This document shows, one piece after another, positions 35,175-43,915 of a stretch of 64,000 bases of DNA. A program made the position numbers and the translations under genes. Under the pieces are notes generated by a model, which did not search any database, was not told where the DNA came from, and was given only the letters and a program-made list of their open reading frames with translations. This stretch comes from an uncultured Erythrobacter sp. GTDB taxonomy: Bacteria; Pseudomonadota; Alphaproteobacteria; Sphingomonadales; Sphingomonadaceae. Each line of letters begins with the position of its first letter. Within the stretch, counting starts at the first letter, position 1. The stretch lies in assembly GCA_947488755.1 (NCBI GenBank), contig CANLAD010000001.1:758247-822246 (forward strand), read 5' to 3'.

Positions 35175-35212
35175 GGCGTCGTCTTTGAAGCAGCAATCGA
35201 GGGCCGGCAAGA

Positions 35213-36430
35213 ATGATGAATGCAACACTCCCGCATTTCGTAGGCGCGCGCGTGCGCGATCTAACCGTGGCGGTGGCGAAAGGGTTTAACCGGCGCAACA
35301 TCGCGATCGCAGGGGCCGCGGCGCTGCTGGGCGGGTGCCAGCTCATCCCCAAGACCGAGCGGGTTCCGACGACCCCGGCACCCGCACCCACGCCCGAACC
35401 CAGCGCAACCGCGCTGCCTAGCGACCAGACCCGCCACCGTATCGCGCTGCTCGTACCGCTTTCGGGCAACACTGCGGGCATCGGGCAGGCCCTGGGCAAC
35501 GCAGCGACGATGGCCCTGCTCGATACCGATGCGCAGAACATTCGCATCACGAAGTATGACACAGCGCGCGGGGCAGGTGCCGCGGCGCGGCAGGCGATCG
35601 CTGATGGCAATCGCCTGATCCTCGGCCCGCTGCTGGCCGACAATGTCCCCGCCGTGCAGGCCGCCGCGCGCCCAGCCAGCGTGCCTGCGATCGCCTTTTC
35701 CAATGACGCAACGGTGGCAAGCGCCGATGTGTTCGTCATGGGTCTCATTCCCGAACAATCGATCCGCCGCACGATCGAGCATGCGCGCGAGAACGGCTCG
35801 ACCGAATTCGCCGCGCTCCTGCCAGAAGGCGACTATGGCCAGCGCGCTTACAATGCGCTGCAGAATTCGCTGCGCGATTATGGCGGCACGCTTGCCGGGT
35901 TCGAGCGGTATGCGCGTGGCAACACCTCGATCGTCGGCGCGGCGCAGCGGCTGCGCCAGCGTGGCGGGTACGATGCGGTGCTGATCGCCGATGGCCCGCG
36001 CCTCGGGATCCAGGCAGCGGGCGAATTGCGTGATGAAGGCGGTGCCAATACCCAGATCCTCGGCACGGAATTGTGGAGCGGCGAAGGTGCGCTTACCCGT
36101 GCGCAAGCCACCGAGGGCGCGCTGTTCTCCGCGGTTTCCGACAGCCGGTTCCGCCGGTTTCAGGACAGCTATGAGGCCCGCTTCGGATCGAACCCGCCGC
36201 GTATCGCGACGCTCGGATACGATGCGGTGCTGTTGACGTTGCGGATTGCGCGCGACTGGCGGATCGGGCGGGATTTCCCGACCCGTCGGCTGTACGATTC
36301 CGGCGGCTTCCTCGGCGTTGACGGCGCGTTCCGCTTCGATCGCGGCGGCGTGGCCCAGCGCGCGCTCGAGGTGCGACAGGTGCGCGATGGCGAAATCGTC
36401 GCGGTCGATCCGGCTCCCGCCAGCTTCTAG
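35213..36430 (+). CDS. LppC/LpoA-like penicillin-binding protein activator lipoprotein
   Basis: This outer-membrane lipoprotein has a periplasmic-binding (type 1) fold. Its 405 residues have an N-terminal signal with lipobox ALLGGC (Cys42 from ATG 35213), implying a long n-region or a later start. The binding-fold segment IALLVPLSGNTAGIGQALGNAA is characteristic of the LppC/ABC leucine-binding type, and FPTRRLYDSGGFLGVDGAF is near the end. In gammaproteobacteria LpoA activates PBP1A; in alphaproteobacteria the partner is inferred. It is divergent from rsmI. Confidence 0.88.
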   Translation: MMNATLPHFVGARVRDLTVAVAKGFNRRNIAIAGAAALLGGCQLIPKTERVPTTPAPAPTPEPSATALPSDQTRHRIALLVPLSGNTAGIGQALGNAATMALLDTDAQNIRITKYDTARGAGAAARQAIADGNRLILGPLLADNVPAVQAAARPASVPAIAFSNDATVASADVFVMGLIPEQSIRRTIEHARENGSTEFAALLPEGDYGQRAYNALQNSLRDYGGTLAGFERYARGNTSIVGAAQRLRQRGGYDAVLIADGPRLGIQAAGELRDEGGANTQILGTELWSGEGALTRAQATEGALFSAVSDSRFRRFQDSYEARFGSNPPRIATLGYDAVLLTLRIARDWRIGRDFPTRRLYDSGGFLGVDGAFRFDRGGVAQRALEVRQVRDGEIVAVDPAPASF

Positions 36431-36500
36431 GACCGAAAGCCGAGCACAAATGCGCCCCGCGCGCTTGTGAGCCCTGGGAACGCATGCCTATAGCGTGACC

Positions 36501-38492
36501 ATGGCTGATGACCTGTTCGAAAACACGCCCACTTCCAGCGGTGACTATGATTCCACCTCGATCGAGGTGCTCGAAGGGTTGGAGCCGGTGCGCCGCCGCC
36601 CCGGCATGTATATCGGCGGCACCGATGAGCGCGCGCTGCACCACCTTGCCGCAGAAGTGCTCGACAACGCGATGGATGAGGCGGTCGCAGGCCATGCGAG
36701 CCGGATCGAAGTGCGTCTCGAGGAAGGCAACCGCCTCAGCGTCGCCGACAATGGCCGCGGCATTCCGGTCGACGAGCATCCCAAGTTTCCAGGCAAATCG
36801 ACGCTCGAGGTTATCCTGTCGACGCTGCATTCGGGCGGCAAGTTTTCGGGCAAAGCCTATGCCACGAGCGGCGGTCTCCACGGCGTGGGGGTCAGCGTGG
36901 TCAACGCGCTGTCATCCCACACCCGCGTCGAAGTGGCGCGCGACAAGCAGCTTTACGCGCAGGAATTCGCGCGCGGCGAAACGCTCGGCCCCATCGAGAC
37001 GGTCGGCGCGGCACCCAATCGCCGCGGCACCACTGTCAGCTTCGTGCCCGACACCGAGATATTCGGGGATCGCCAGTTCAAGCCCGCGCGCCTGTTCAAG
37101 CTCGCACGCTCGAAAGCCTATCTGTTCGCTGGCGTCGAAATCCGCTGGAAATGCGCCGAGAGCCTGACCAGCGATGATGTTCCGGCAGAGGCGGCGTTCA
37201 AGTTTCCCGGCGGGCTGGCGGACCATCTGGCCGAGCAGATCGGCGCGCGAGAATGCGTCACCGCCGAGCCATTTACCGGCAGCCAGGATTTCCCCGACGC
37301 CGAGGACGGGATTGGGCAGGGCCGGGTCGAATGGGCGATCGCCTGGCCGCTCTATTCCGACGGTTCGACAAGCTGGTACTGCAACACCGTGCCGACCCCT
37401 GATGGCGGCACCCACGAACAGGGTCTGCGCGGCGCGCTGACCAAGGGACTGCGCGCGTTCGGCGAACTGACAGGCGCGAAAAAGGCGAAGGACATCACCG
37501 CCGACGACGTGATGACCGGCGCGGACGTCATGCTGAGCGTCTTTATCCGCGACCCGCAATTCCAGTCCCAGACCAAGGACCGGCTGACATCCCCCGAAGC
37601 CGCGCGGCTCGTCGAAAATGCGATGCGCGACCATTTCGACCACTTCCTAACCGACAATATGGATCGCGGCAAAGCGCTGCTGGGCGAGGTGATGGAGCGC
37701 ATGGACGAGCGCCTGCGCCGCAAGCAGGAACGTGAGGTCAAGCGCAAGACCGCGACCAATGCAAAGAAGCTACGCCTGCCCGGCAAGCTGACCGATTGCA
37801 GCGGGGAGGGAGACCGCGAGACCGAGCTGTTCATCGTCGAAGGCGACAGCGCGGGCGGCAGCGCAAAACAGGCGCGCGATCGCAAATCGCAGGCAATCCT
37901 GCCGATCCGCGGCAAGATCCTCAACGTCGCCAGCGCCACCGCCGACAAGATCCGCGCAAACAGTGAAATCGCCGACTTGACGCTCGCGATGGGCTGCGGG
38001 ACGCGGAAGGACTGCGATCCCGAAGATCTGCGTTATGATCGTATCATCATCATGACCGACGCGGATGTCGACGGCGCGCATATCGCCACGCTGCTGATGA
38101 CGTTCTTCTTCCAGGAGATGTCGGCGATCGTGCGCGACGGGCGGCTCTATCTGGCGCAACCGCCGCTCTACAAGCTGACGGCGGGTAAAGAGAGCCGCTA
38201 TGCCCGCGACGATGCCCACCGCGCCGAGCTGGAAGAGACGGTTTTCAAGGGCAAGAATGTCGATGTCTCGCGTTTCAAGGGGCTGGGCGAGATGAACCCG
38301 CAGCAATTGCGCGAAACGACGATGAACCCCGACACCCGCTCGCTCATCCGCATAACCCTGCCCGCCGAATTCGAGGAGCGCGCCAGCGTCAAGGAACTGG
38401 TCGATCAGCTGATGGGCCGCAATCCGGAACACCGCTTCAACTTCATCCAGAACCGCGCTGGCGAGATGGACCGCGACATGATCGATGCCTGA
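36501..38492 (+). CDS. parE: DNA topoisomerase IV subunit B
   Basis: This is the ATPase subunit of topoisomerase IV, which decatenates daughter chromosomes. Its 663 residues comprise the GHKL ATP-binding site (AAEVLDNAMDEAVAGHA, ADNGRGIPVD), transducer domain, TOPRIM with EGDSAGGSAKQARDR and DADVDGAHI, and the C-terminal GLGEMNPQQL. The length fits ParE rather than GyrB (about 800). ATG 36501 follows GCGTGACC; an ATG at 36495 is equally possible. Confidence 0.96.
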   Translation: MADDLFENTPTSSGDYDSTSIEVLEGLEPVRRRPGMYIGGTDERALHHLAAEVLDNAMDEAVAGHASRIEVRLEEGNRLSVADNGRGIPVDEHPKFPGKSTLEVILSTLHSGGKFSGKAYATSGGLHGVGVSVVNALSSHTRVEVARDKQLYAQEFARGETLGPIETVGAAPNRRGTTVSFVPDTEIFGDRQFKPARLFKLARSKAYLFAGVEIRWKCAESLTSDDVPAEAAFKFPGGLADHLAEQIGARECVTAEPFTGSQDFPDAEDGIGQGRVEWAIAWPLYSDGSTSWYCNTVPTPDGGTHEQGLRGALTKGLRAFGELTGAKKAKDITADDVMTGADVMLSVFIRDPQFQSQTKDRLTSPEAARLVENAMRDHFDHFLTDNMDRGKALLGEVMERMDERLRRKQEREVKRKTATNAKKLRLPGKLTDCSGEGDRETELFIVEGDSAGGSAKQARDRKSQAILPIRGKILNVASATADKIRANSEIADLTLAMGCGTRKDCDPEDLRYDRIIIMTDADVDGAHIATLLMTFFFQEMSAIVRDGRLYLAQPPLYKLTAGKESRYARDDAHRAELEETVFKGKNVDVSRFKGLGEMNPQQLRETTMNPDTRSLIRITLPAEFEERASVKELVDQLMGRNPEHRFNFIQNRAGEMDRDMIDA

Positions 38493-38850
38493 CCGGTTTC
38501 CCGACCCGCGCGAAGAGGACATCATGGCGGGCGACCGGCGCATCTCGCGGCCCGACGCCTCGCTGCCCGATTGGGAGGTGCCCGATACCGCCTATCGCCC
38601 GATCCCGATCGTGTGGTTTACCGGCGCGCTAATCACCGAGCTTCTCACGCTCACTCTGATATCGGCTGCCCTCGCGTCGCAAAGCGGGTGGTTCACCATC
38701 GCCCTCGCCAGCCTGGCCACCGGCGCCATCGGAATGTGGACATGGGAGCGCGGGATGAAGCATGCGGCGCGCGGGTGGCAGGTGGCGACCGTTCTGATGC
38801 TGGCCGCGCAACTGGCTTTCGTCTGCATCGGTGCGGGTGAGCGGATCTAG
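38485..38850 (+). CDS. small membrane protein, unknown function
   Basis: Not recognised. The 121 residues (108 from the internal ATG at 38524) include three hydrophobic helices, about 40-62, 68-86 and 96-116. The hydrophilic N-terminus reads REEDIMAGDRRISRPD. It overlaps the parE stop by 8 bp, suggesting coupled expression, though the later ATG would give no overlap. The ECF sigma factor gene follows 62 bp downstream. Confidence 0.6.
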   Translation: MPDRFPDPREEDIMAGDRRISRPDASLPDWEVPDTAYRPIPIVWFTGALITELLTLTLISAALASQSGWFTIALASLATGAIGMWTWERGMKHAARGWQVATVLMLAAQLAFVCIGAGERI

Positions 38851-38912
38851 CCGCCTTTCATCTTTTTCGTGCCAGCCTGTAAGAAATCCCGTTGGCGGCG
38901 GACTAAGGGGGC

Positions 38913-39437
38913 ATGACGAAACGCGCAGATGAGCTTTATCGGCAGGCAGGCGAGCAATTCGCCCCCGCCCTCGCCCGTCTGGCGCGAGCCGTGGAGCGCA
39001 ATCCCGACAAGGCGCGCGATCTCGAACAGGAGATGCATTGCGCGCTGTGGGCCAGCCTCCAGCGGTTTGAAGGGCAATGCACGCTCAAGACCTGGGTTTA
39101 CCGGGTCGCGCACAATGTCGCCGCCGATCATGTTGCGCGGGCGGCGGGGGGTCGACGCATGGTGTCGCTCGAAGACATCGAAGCGCTGCCGGACGTAGGC
39201 GACACCGAGGTTAAGACCGCCGAGGCGCTTGTCATGGCCCAGGTCACCGAACTGGTCGCTCGCCTGCCCGCGCTCGATGCACAGGTCATCATTTTGTGGC
39301 TCGAGGGCGAGACAGGCGCGGGGATAGCCGAGATCACCGGGCTTTCGCCAAATGCGGTCAGCGTTCGGGTGCACCGGATCAAGACGCTCCTCGCCAGCCA
39401 TTTCACCCAGCCCGCCAGCCAAGGAGAACAGCGATGA
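38913..39437 (+). CDS. ECF-type sigma-70 family RNA polymerase sigma factor
   Basis: This 174-residue alternative sigma factor has region 2 at about 20-85 (FEGQCTLKTWVYRVAHNVAADHV carries the region 2.3-2.4 -10 recognition helix) and region 4 at about 115-165 (GIAEITGLSPNAVSVRVHRI, helix-turn-helix). A classical zinc-containing anti-sigma factor is not adjacent. Instead the next gene, overlapping by 4 bp, encodes a four-helix membrane protein. AAGGGGG directly precedes the ATG. A TGTAAG ... CGGACTAA pair upstream resembles ECF promoters but is too close to the ATG to be certain. Confidence 0.9.
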   Translation: MTKRADELYRQAGEQFAPALARLARAVERNPDKARDLEQEMHCALWASLQRFEGQCTLKTWVYRVAHNVAADHVARAAGGRRMVSLEDIEALPDVGDTEVKTAEALVMAQVTELVARLPALDAQVIILWLEGETGAGIAEITGLSPNAVSVRVHRIKTLLASHFTQPASQGEQR

Positions 39438-40024
39438 CATCCCCTCCCCTGCCCTTTTGGCAAACGCTTGACACCGATGCGGTGTTCAACGATCCGCGTG
39501 ACTGCGCACGGCAGGCGACCCGTTTCGAGCGGCAAATCCGGCGCCGCAACATCATCGAATATGCGGTTGGCGCTGTCATGCTGCTCGCGTTCGGCTCATT
39601 CGGCATCGCCGCTGGCGCTTATGGCGAATGGACGATCGCGGGTGCGATGGCGTTGACTGTTGCAGGGATCGCGGTGCTCCTCTGGAACTTGAAGCAGCGC
39701 GCGAGCAATCTGGAACGCCGTCCCGAAGACCCATGCGCCGCTCATCTTCGCCGCCAATACGCGCGCCAACACGAGGCGCTGCGTGCGGTGCCGCTGTGGT
39801 ATATCGGCCCGCTGGTGCCCGGCATTGTCGCTTTCTATGCCGCGGTCACCGCGCGCTTGGCAGAGGCGGTTGGCTGGGCGAGAGCGCTCGAAGGGCTGAT
39901 CTGGCCCGCATCGGTGACGTTCGGGCTGCTGGGCATCGTCGCGCTCGCAAACTGGATTGCCGCACGCGCGCTCTCGCGCAAGATTGCGCAGCTCGATGCC
40001 CTGACTGGCAAGCCGCGCGACTGA
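39434..40024 (+). CDS. four-helix membrane protein coupled to ECF sigma factor
   Basis: Not a recognised family. In its 196 residues, a cytoplasmic N-terminus of about 38 residues rich in Arg (FERQIRRRN) is followed by two adjacent helices (about 41-61, 66-86), a basic loop of about 35 residues, and two more helices (about 121-143, 155-178). The ATGA overlap with the sigma factor stop indicates translational coupling, so a membrane anti-sigma or co-sensor role is plausible. It lacks the HxxxCxxC zinc anti-sigma motif. The serine hydrolase gene starts 30 bp downstream. Confidence 0.7.
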   Translation: MTSPPLPFWQTLDTDAVFNDPRDCARQATRFERQIRRRNIIEYAVGAVMLLAFGSFGIAAGAYGEWTIAGAMALTVAGIAVLLWNLKQRASNLERRPEDPCAAHLRRQYARQHEALRAVPLWYIGPLVPGIVAFYAAVTARLAEAVGWARALEGLIWPASVTFGLLGIVALANWIAARALSRKIAQLDALTGKPRD

Positions 40025-40054
40025 TATGCCCACCGCCCCGTTAGGAGAAACCGC

Positions 40055-41404
40055 ATGATTTTCGCCCCCCACACCGTTCGCGCCGCCCTGTTGCTGATGG
40101 CGGGAGCCGCGCTACCTCTGGCACCTTTGTCCGCGCAGGAGGCGCCGCGCGAAATGTCTTCTTCCCCAACCGCTCAAGCCGAAGAGCAAAGTCCGCTGCG
40201 AATGCGCGCCGAACAGGTGGTCGCGCTGATCAATGGCGAGCTCGATGCTCCGCTGACGGACGTTTTCACGCCACGCTTTCTCGCCGCTGTGCCCGAAGCG
40301 CAGATTGCGGCGATTTCCGAGCAATTGAGCGGGCAGTACGGCGCGGCGCTGAGCGTCGAGGAACCGGGCAGCTCGGAGGCGCTGAGATCGGCTCTGGCGA
40401 TCCGAATGGAGCAAGCGATCGCGCGGGGCGGCATCGCGATCGACCCGGCGAACGGCAACCGGATCAGCGAGCTGCTGTTCCAGACCTTCGAACCGCTCGA
40501 CGATAGCGCGGAGAAAATTCGGGCGGACTTGGCCGCGCTTCCCGGCACGACCAACGCGTTGTTCGTGCGACTTGGCGATGACGGCGCGGTGGAGCCGGTG
40601 TTTGCGCACAACGCCGACACGCAACTCGCGCTCGGTTCCGCGTTCAAGCTCTACGTCCTTTCGACCCTGTCGCAGTCGATCGAGCGCGGCGAGCGCTCCT
40701 GGGATGACGTTGTGCGCCTGTCCCAGCGATCCTTCCCCAGCGGCCAGATGCAGGATTGGCCCGAAGGTGCGCCGGTCACCCTCCAGACGCTCGCGACGAT
40801 GATGATTTCGATCAGCGACAACACCGCGACCGACCAGTTAGTCGCCGAGCTTGGGCATGAGACGCTGGAAGCGGAGTTGATTGCAAGCGGGAACGCCGAT
40901 CCGTCACGCTCCATCCCATTCCTCACCACGCGGCAATTGTTTGCGATGCGCGGTGTGCCCGACGACTTCATCACCCGCTACCGCGCCGCCGATGATGATG
41001 GTCAACGCGCCATGCTCGACGGTTTGACCGAAGCCGATGTCTCGCAGGAGCAGATCCAGCAGACCTTCGCCAGCGACACGCCGGGCGCGATCGACATCGA
41101 GTGGTTTGCCGCCCCTGCCGACCTTGCGCGTTTGATGAACCGCTTCGTCGCCGAGGAGGCGGAAACGGCGCGCGCCATCATGGCGGTCAATCCGGGCCTG
41201 CCCGCGCCGGTCGCGGAAAACTGGGACTATGTCGGGTTCAAGGGCGGATCGGAGCCGGGCGTCATCAACCTCACCTGGCTGCTGCGCGATGAGGCGGGCG
41301 CATACTGGATCGCGACCTTCGGATGGAACGACCCTCAGGCCGGGGTCGCCACCCCCACGCTCCAGACGATTGCACAGCGCGTGCTGGCCCTGCCGCGCGA
41401 CTAA
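40055..41404 (+). CDS. exported class-A beta-lactamase-like serine hydrolase
   Basis: This 449-residue periplasmic protein has a signal peptide at 1-27 (ends PLSAQ). The first part (about 45-150) is an extra domain of DUF3887-like length. The C-terminal half is a serine-beta-lactamase/PBP fold with SAFK (nucleophile Ser in GSAFKLYVL), the SDN motif in ISDNTATDQLV and KGG in GFKGGSEPGV in place of KTG/KSG. These support an acyl-serine hydrolase; activity on beta-lactams cannot be inferred. It follows the sigma factor/membrane protein pair by 30 bp and may belong to their operon. Confidence 0.85.
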   Translation: MIFAPHTVRAALLLMAGAALPLAPLSAQEAPREMSSSPTAQAEEQSPLRMRAEQVVALINGELDAPLTDVFTPRFLAAVPEAQIAAISEQLSGQYGAALSVEEPGSSEALRSALAIRMEQAIARGGIAIDPANGNRISELLFQTFEPLDDSAEKIRADLAALPGTTNALFVRLGDDGAVEPVFAHNADTQLALGSAFKLYVLSTLSQSIERGERSWDDVVRLSQRSFPSGQMQDWPEGAPVTLQTLATMMISISDNTATDQLVAELGHETLEAELIASGNADPSRSIPFLTTRQLFAMRGVPDDFITRYRAADDDGQRAMLDGLTEADVSQEQIQQTFASDTPGAIDIEWFAAPADLARLMNRFVAEEAETARAIMAVNPGLPAPVAENWDYVGFKGGSEPGVINLTWLLRDEAGAYWIATFGWNDPQAGVATPTLQTIAQRVLALPRD

Positions 41405-41478
41405 GCCCCTCACCCCTTGCGCACAGCCGACCCGCCCCGTATCGCTGCGCGCGCATTATCAGTCTCGAAGGGAAACCC

Positions 41479-42348
41479 ATGAGCGACGAAAACACCGGCA
41501 CGCAGCGTTTTGAAGGCACCAGCGACTACATTGCGACGGAGGACTTGAAAGTCGCCGTCAACGCCGCCGTGACGCTGCGCCGGCCCCTGCTGGTGAAGGG
41601 CGAGCCCGGCACCGGCAAGACTGTCCTCGCGCATGAGATTTCCAAGGCGATCGACGCGCCGCTGATCGAATGGAACGTCAAGTCCACCACCAAGGCGCAG
41701 CAGGGTCTGTACGAATACGACGCGGTCGCTCGCCTGCGTGATGGTCAGCTGGGCGATGAGCGGGTCCACGACATCTCCAACTACATCAAGAAGGGCAAGT
41801 TGTGGGAGGCCTTCACCGCGCCCGAACTGCCCGTCCTGCTGATCGACGAGATCGACAAGGCCGATATCGAGTTTCCCAACGACCTGTTGCAGGAGCTCGA
41901 TCGCATGAGCTTCGACGTTTACGAAACGCAGCAGCGGATCGAGGCGAAGGAGCGCCCGATCGTCGTCATCACCTCGAACAACGAAAAGGAATTGCCCGAC
42001 GCGTTCCTGCGCCGCTGCTTCTTCCACTACATCAAGTTCCCCGACCGCGAGACGATGCAGGCGATCATCGACGTGCATTATCCGGGCATTCAGAAGGCGC
42101 TCGTCAAGAAGGCGATGGATATCTTCTACGAGCTGCGCGACGTGCCCGGTCTGAAGAAAAAGCCGTCCACCAGCGAGCTGCTCGACTGGCTAAAACTGCT
42201 GCTGAATGAGGATATGCCGCTGGAGGTGCTGCAGGACAGCAATCCGAACAACGCGATCCCGCCCATGCACGGTGCGCTGCTCAAGAACGAGCAGGACGTG
42301 ATGCTGTTCGAACGCCTCGCCTTCATGGCGCGCCGCAATCCGGGCTAA
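41479..42348 (+). CDS. MoxR-family AAA+ ATPase
   Basis: The 289 residues comprise Walker A GEPGTGKT (about 43-50), Walker B VLLIDEIDKAD, sensor 1 ITSNNEKELPDAFLRRC and a C-terminal lid. MoxR ATPases act as chaperones, commonly with VWA-domain partners, to insert metals or activate enzymes. The matching CoxE/VWA gene lies 1.57 kb downstream on the same strand, with the receptor gene inserted on the opposite strand. AGGGAAACCC precedes the ATG. Confidence 0.93.
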   Translation: MSDENTGTQRFEGTSDYIATEDLKVAVNAAVTLRRPLLVKGEPGTGKTVLAHEISKAIDAPLIEWNVKSTTKAQQGLYEYDAVARLRDGQLGDERVHDISNYIKKGKLWEAFTAPELPVLLIDEIDKADIEFPNDLLQELDRMSFDVYETQQRIEAKERPIVVITSNNEKELPDAFLRRCFFHYIKFPDRETMQAIIDVHYPGIQKALVKKAMDIFYELRDVPGLKKKPSTSELLDWLKLLLNEDMPLEVLQDSNPNNAIPPMHGALLKNEQDVMLFERLAFMARRNPG

Positions 42349-42358
42349 AACCGCGCTA

Positions 42359-43783
42359 TTAATCTTCGAGCAAGTGCTCGTAACCGCCCAGCATATAGGC
42401 GAATTTCAGATCGCCCCAGCGCTTGCCCTTGATGAACAGCGGCACATAGACGCTGCGCACGATGAAATACTGGCTGCCGTCCCCCTCCTGCCGGAAGACT
42501 GACATGCGGTAGGGTTCGGTGCTCGCGAGCGCGGCTTTGTCAGCCTGATCCATGACGATGCGCCCGTTGCGGCAATAGCGTGTGTCGTGCGCGATATCTC
42601 CGGTCGGGGCCTTCGCGAACTGGTCGATATGGGTCGGCATGAAGCCATTGGTGTCCGCGCATACGGCGGCAACGCAATCGCCGACCTGATTGGTGATTGC
42701 ATTGAGGATCGGTCGCCACTGCGTATCGGCAAAGATGGTGAATTTGGTGGTGAAGCGCTCGGGTTCAGAGCCGGGGATCTTCTGGTAGTCGTGGTCGAAG
42801 ACCGCCGCGCTCGACAGCTCGCCGCGTGCAATTGCGCGTTCGACCACCGCGATCAGCTCTTCCGCCGTCGCCTGCGCATGATCGACCATGACGCTGTCGC
42901 GCGGGGATAGTCCCGCCTGCACCAGCCCATCGAACATGTCGTTCGCGGTCATTTCCAGCTCGTTGATGCGCGTCTGCGCCGATTGCAGCTCGCCTTCATT
43001 GGCGCGCGTCGCCTTGTCATAGCCGCCCAGCACGTCCTGCACTTCGCCCACCCGCCTGCTGATCGTGCCGGTCGAGCGGGCGATCACGTCGTTCTGCTTG
43101 TCGACTTCCTCGACCAGTTCGCCAACGCTCGCGATCGTGTTTTCGATCTGGGCGACGGAGGACTTCGCCTCGTCGCTCGCCTGCGCGCCCGCTTCGATCC
43201 GGCCGATCACCATGCTGGCTTCCTCTCCCAGCTTGTCGATCGTGGTGGCGATTTCGACGGTGGCATTGCGCGAATCGTTGGCGAGGCTCTTCACCTCGCT
43301 TGCGACGACGGCGAAGGTGCGCCCGGCATCGCCCGCACGCATCGCCTCGATCGTGGCATTGAGCGCAAGGATATTGGTGGTCTCCGCGATATCCTCGATG
43401 TCCTTGGCGCTGCGTCGGACCTGCTCCATCGCGGCGGAAAAGCTGGTGACGTGCTGGCCCAGCGTATCGACCAGATCCAGCAGCGATCCGATCTTGCCGA
43501 GCGAGGACTCGATCAGGGCCGTGCCCTCGCTGAGCCGCTCGATCGCGCGTTCGGACAGCAGCCGCGCTTCGTCGCTTGCTTCGGAAACCTTGGCCTGATC
43601 CGCTTCCAGCGCGGTTACGGTGCCGCGCAGGGCCTCGTGCTCGTGGCGCAGGGCTTCGGAGGACTGGATGACCTCCTCGACGATCCCGGCGACATCCGAA
43701 CAGCCGACCGTGACCGCGCCGCACTTCTCCGGAATACGGTCCAGCGCCGATGCGTCGGCAATGTCGATCGTATCCTGCTTCAT
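42359..43783 (-). CDS. soluble methyl-accepting chemotaxis-type receptor
   Basis: This 474-residue protein has no membrane helices. The N-terminal two thirds is an MCP signalling coiled coil: hairpin-tip motif [22 protein letters not shown] near residue 135 and heptad repeats from about 35-300. The C-terminal 150 residues form a sensor domain with FMPTHIDQF, a C-R-N triplet in [10 protein letters not shown] and the terminal [13 protein letters not shown], resembling the PAS/cache-like C-terminal domain seen in other alphaproteobacterial receptors. It may sense a cytoplasmic ligand or feed a non-motility pathway. An ATG at 43816 is also in frame. No che or fla genes are in the window. Confidence 0.88.
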   Translation of the reverse strand: MKQDTIDIADASALDRIPEKCGAVTVGCSDVAGIVEEVIQSSEALRHEHEALRGTVTALEADQAKVSEASDEARLLSERAIERLSEGTALIESSLGKIGSLLDLVDTLGQHVTSFSAAMEQVRRSAKDIEDIAETTNILALNATIEAMRAGDAGRTFAVVASEVKSLANDSRNATVEIATTIDKLGEEASMVIGRIEAGAQASDEAKSSVAQIENTIASVGELVEEVDKQNDVIARSTGTISRRVGEVQDVLGGYDKATRANEGELQSAQTRINELEMTANDMFDGLVQAGLSPRDSVMVDHAQATAEELIAVVERAIARGELSSAAVFDHDYQKIPGSEPERFTTKFTIFADTQWRPILNAITNQVGDCVAAVCADTNGFMPTHIDQFAKAPTGDIAHDTRYCRNGRIVMDQADKAALASTEPYRMSVFRQEGDGSQYFIVRSVYVPLFIKGKRWGDLKFAYMLGGYEHLLED

Positions 43784-43915
43784 CGGCTCGCGCGTCCCCT
43801 GTTGCACGACGCGCAAATAGCCAGACGATGGTTAGGGAACGCTTAAGGAGGCCGGGTTTTCCGACGCGAGGGAAGAGACTGGAAAACACCGCGCGTCGCA
43901 GGTAGACCCACGACC

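Noticed and set aside
40055..41404. Acquired beta-lactam resistance gene
   Set aside because: The SxxK and SDN motifs show only the fold; the third motif is KGG and an extra N-terminal domain is present. The context is chromosomal, without mobile elements.
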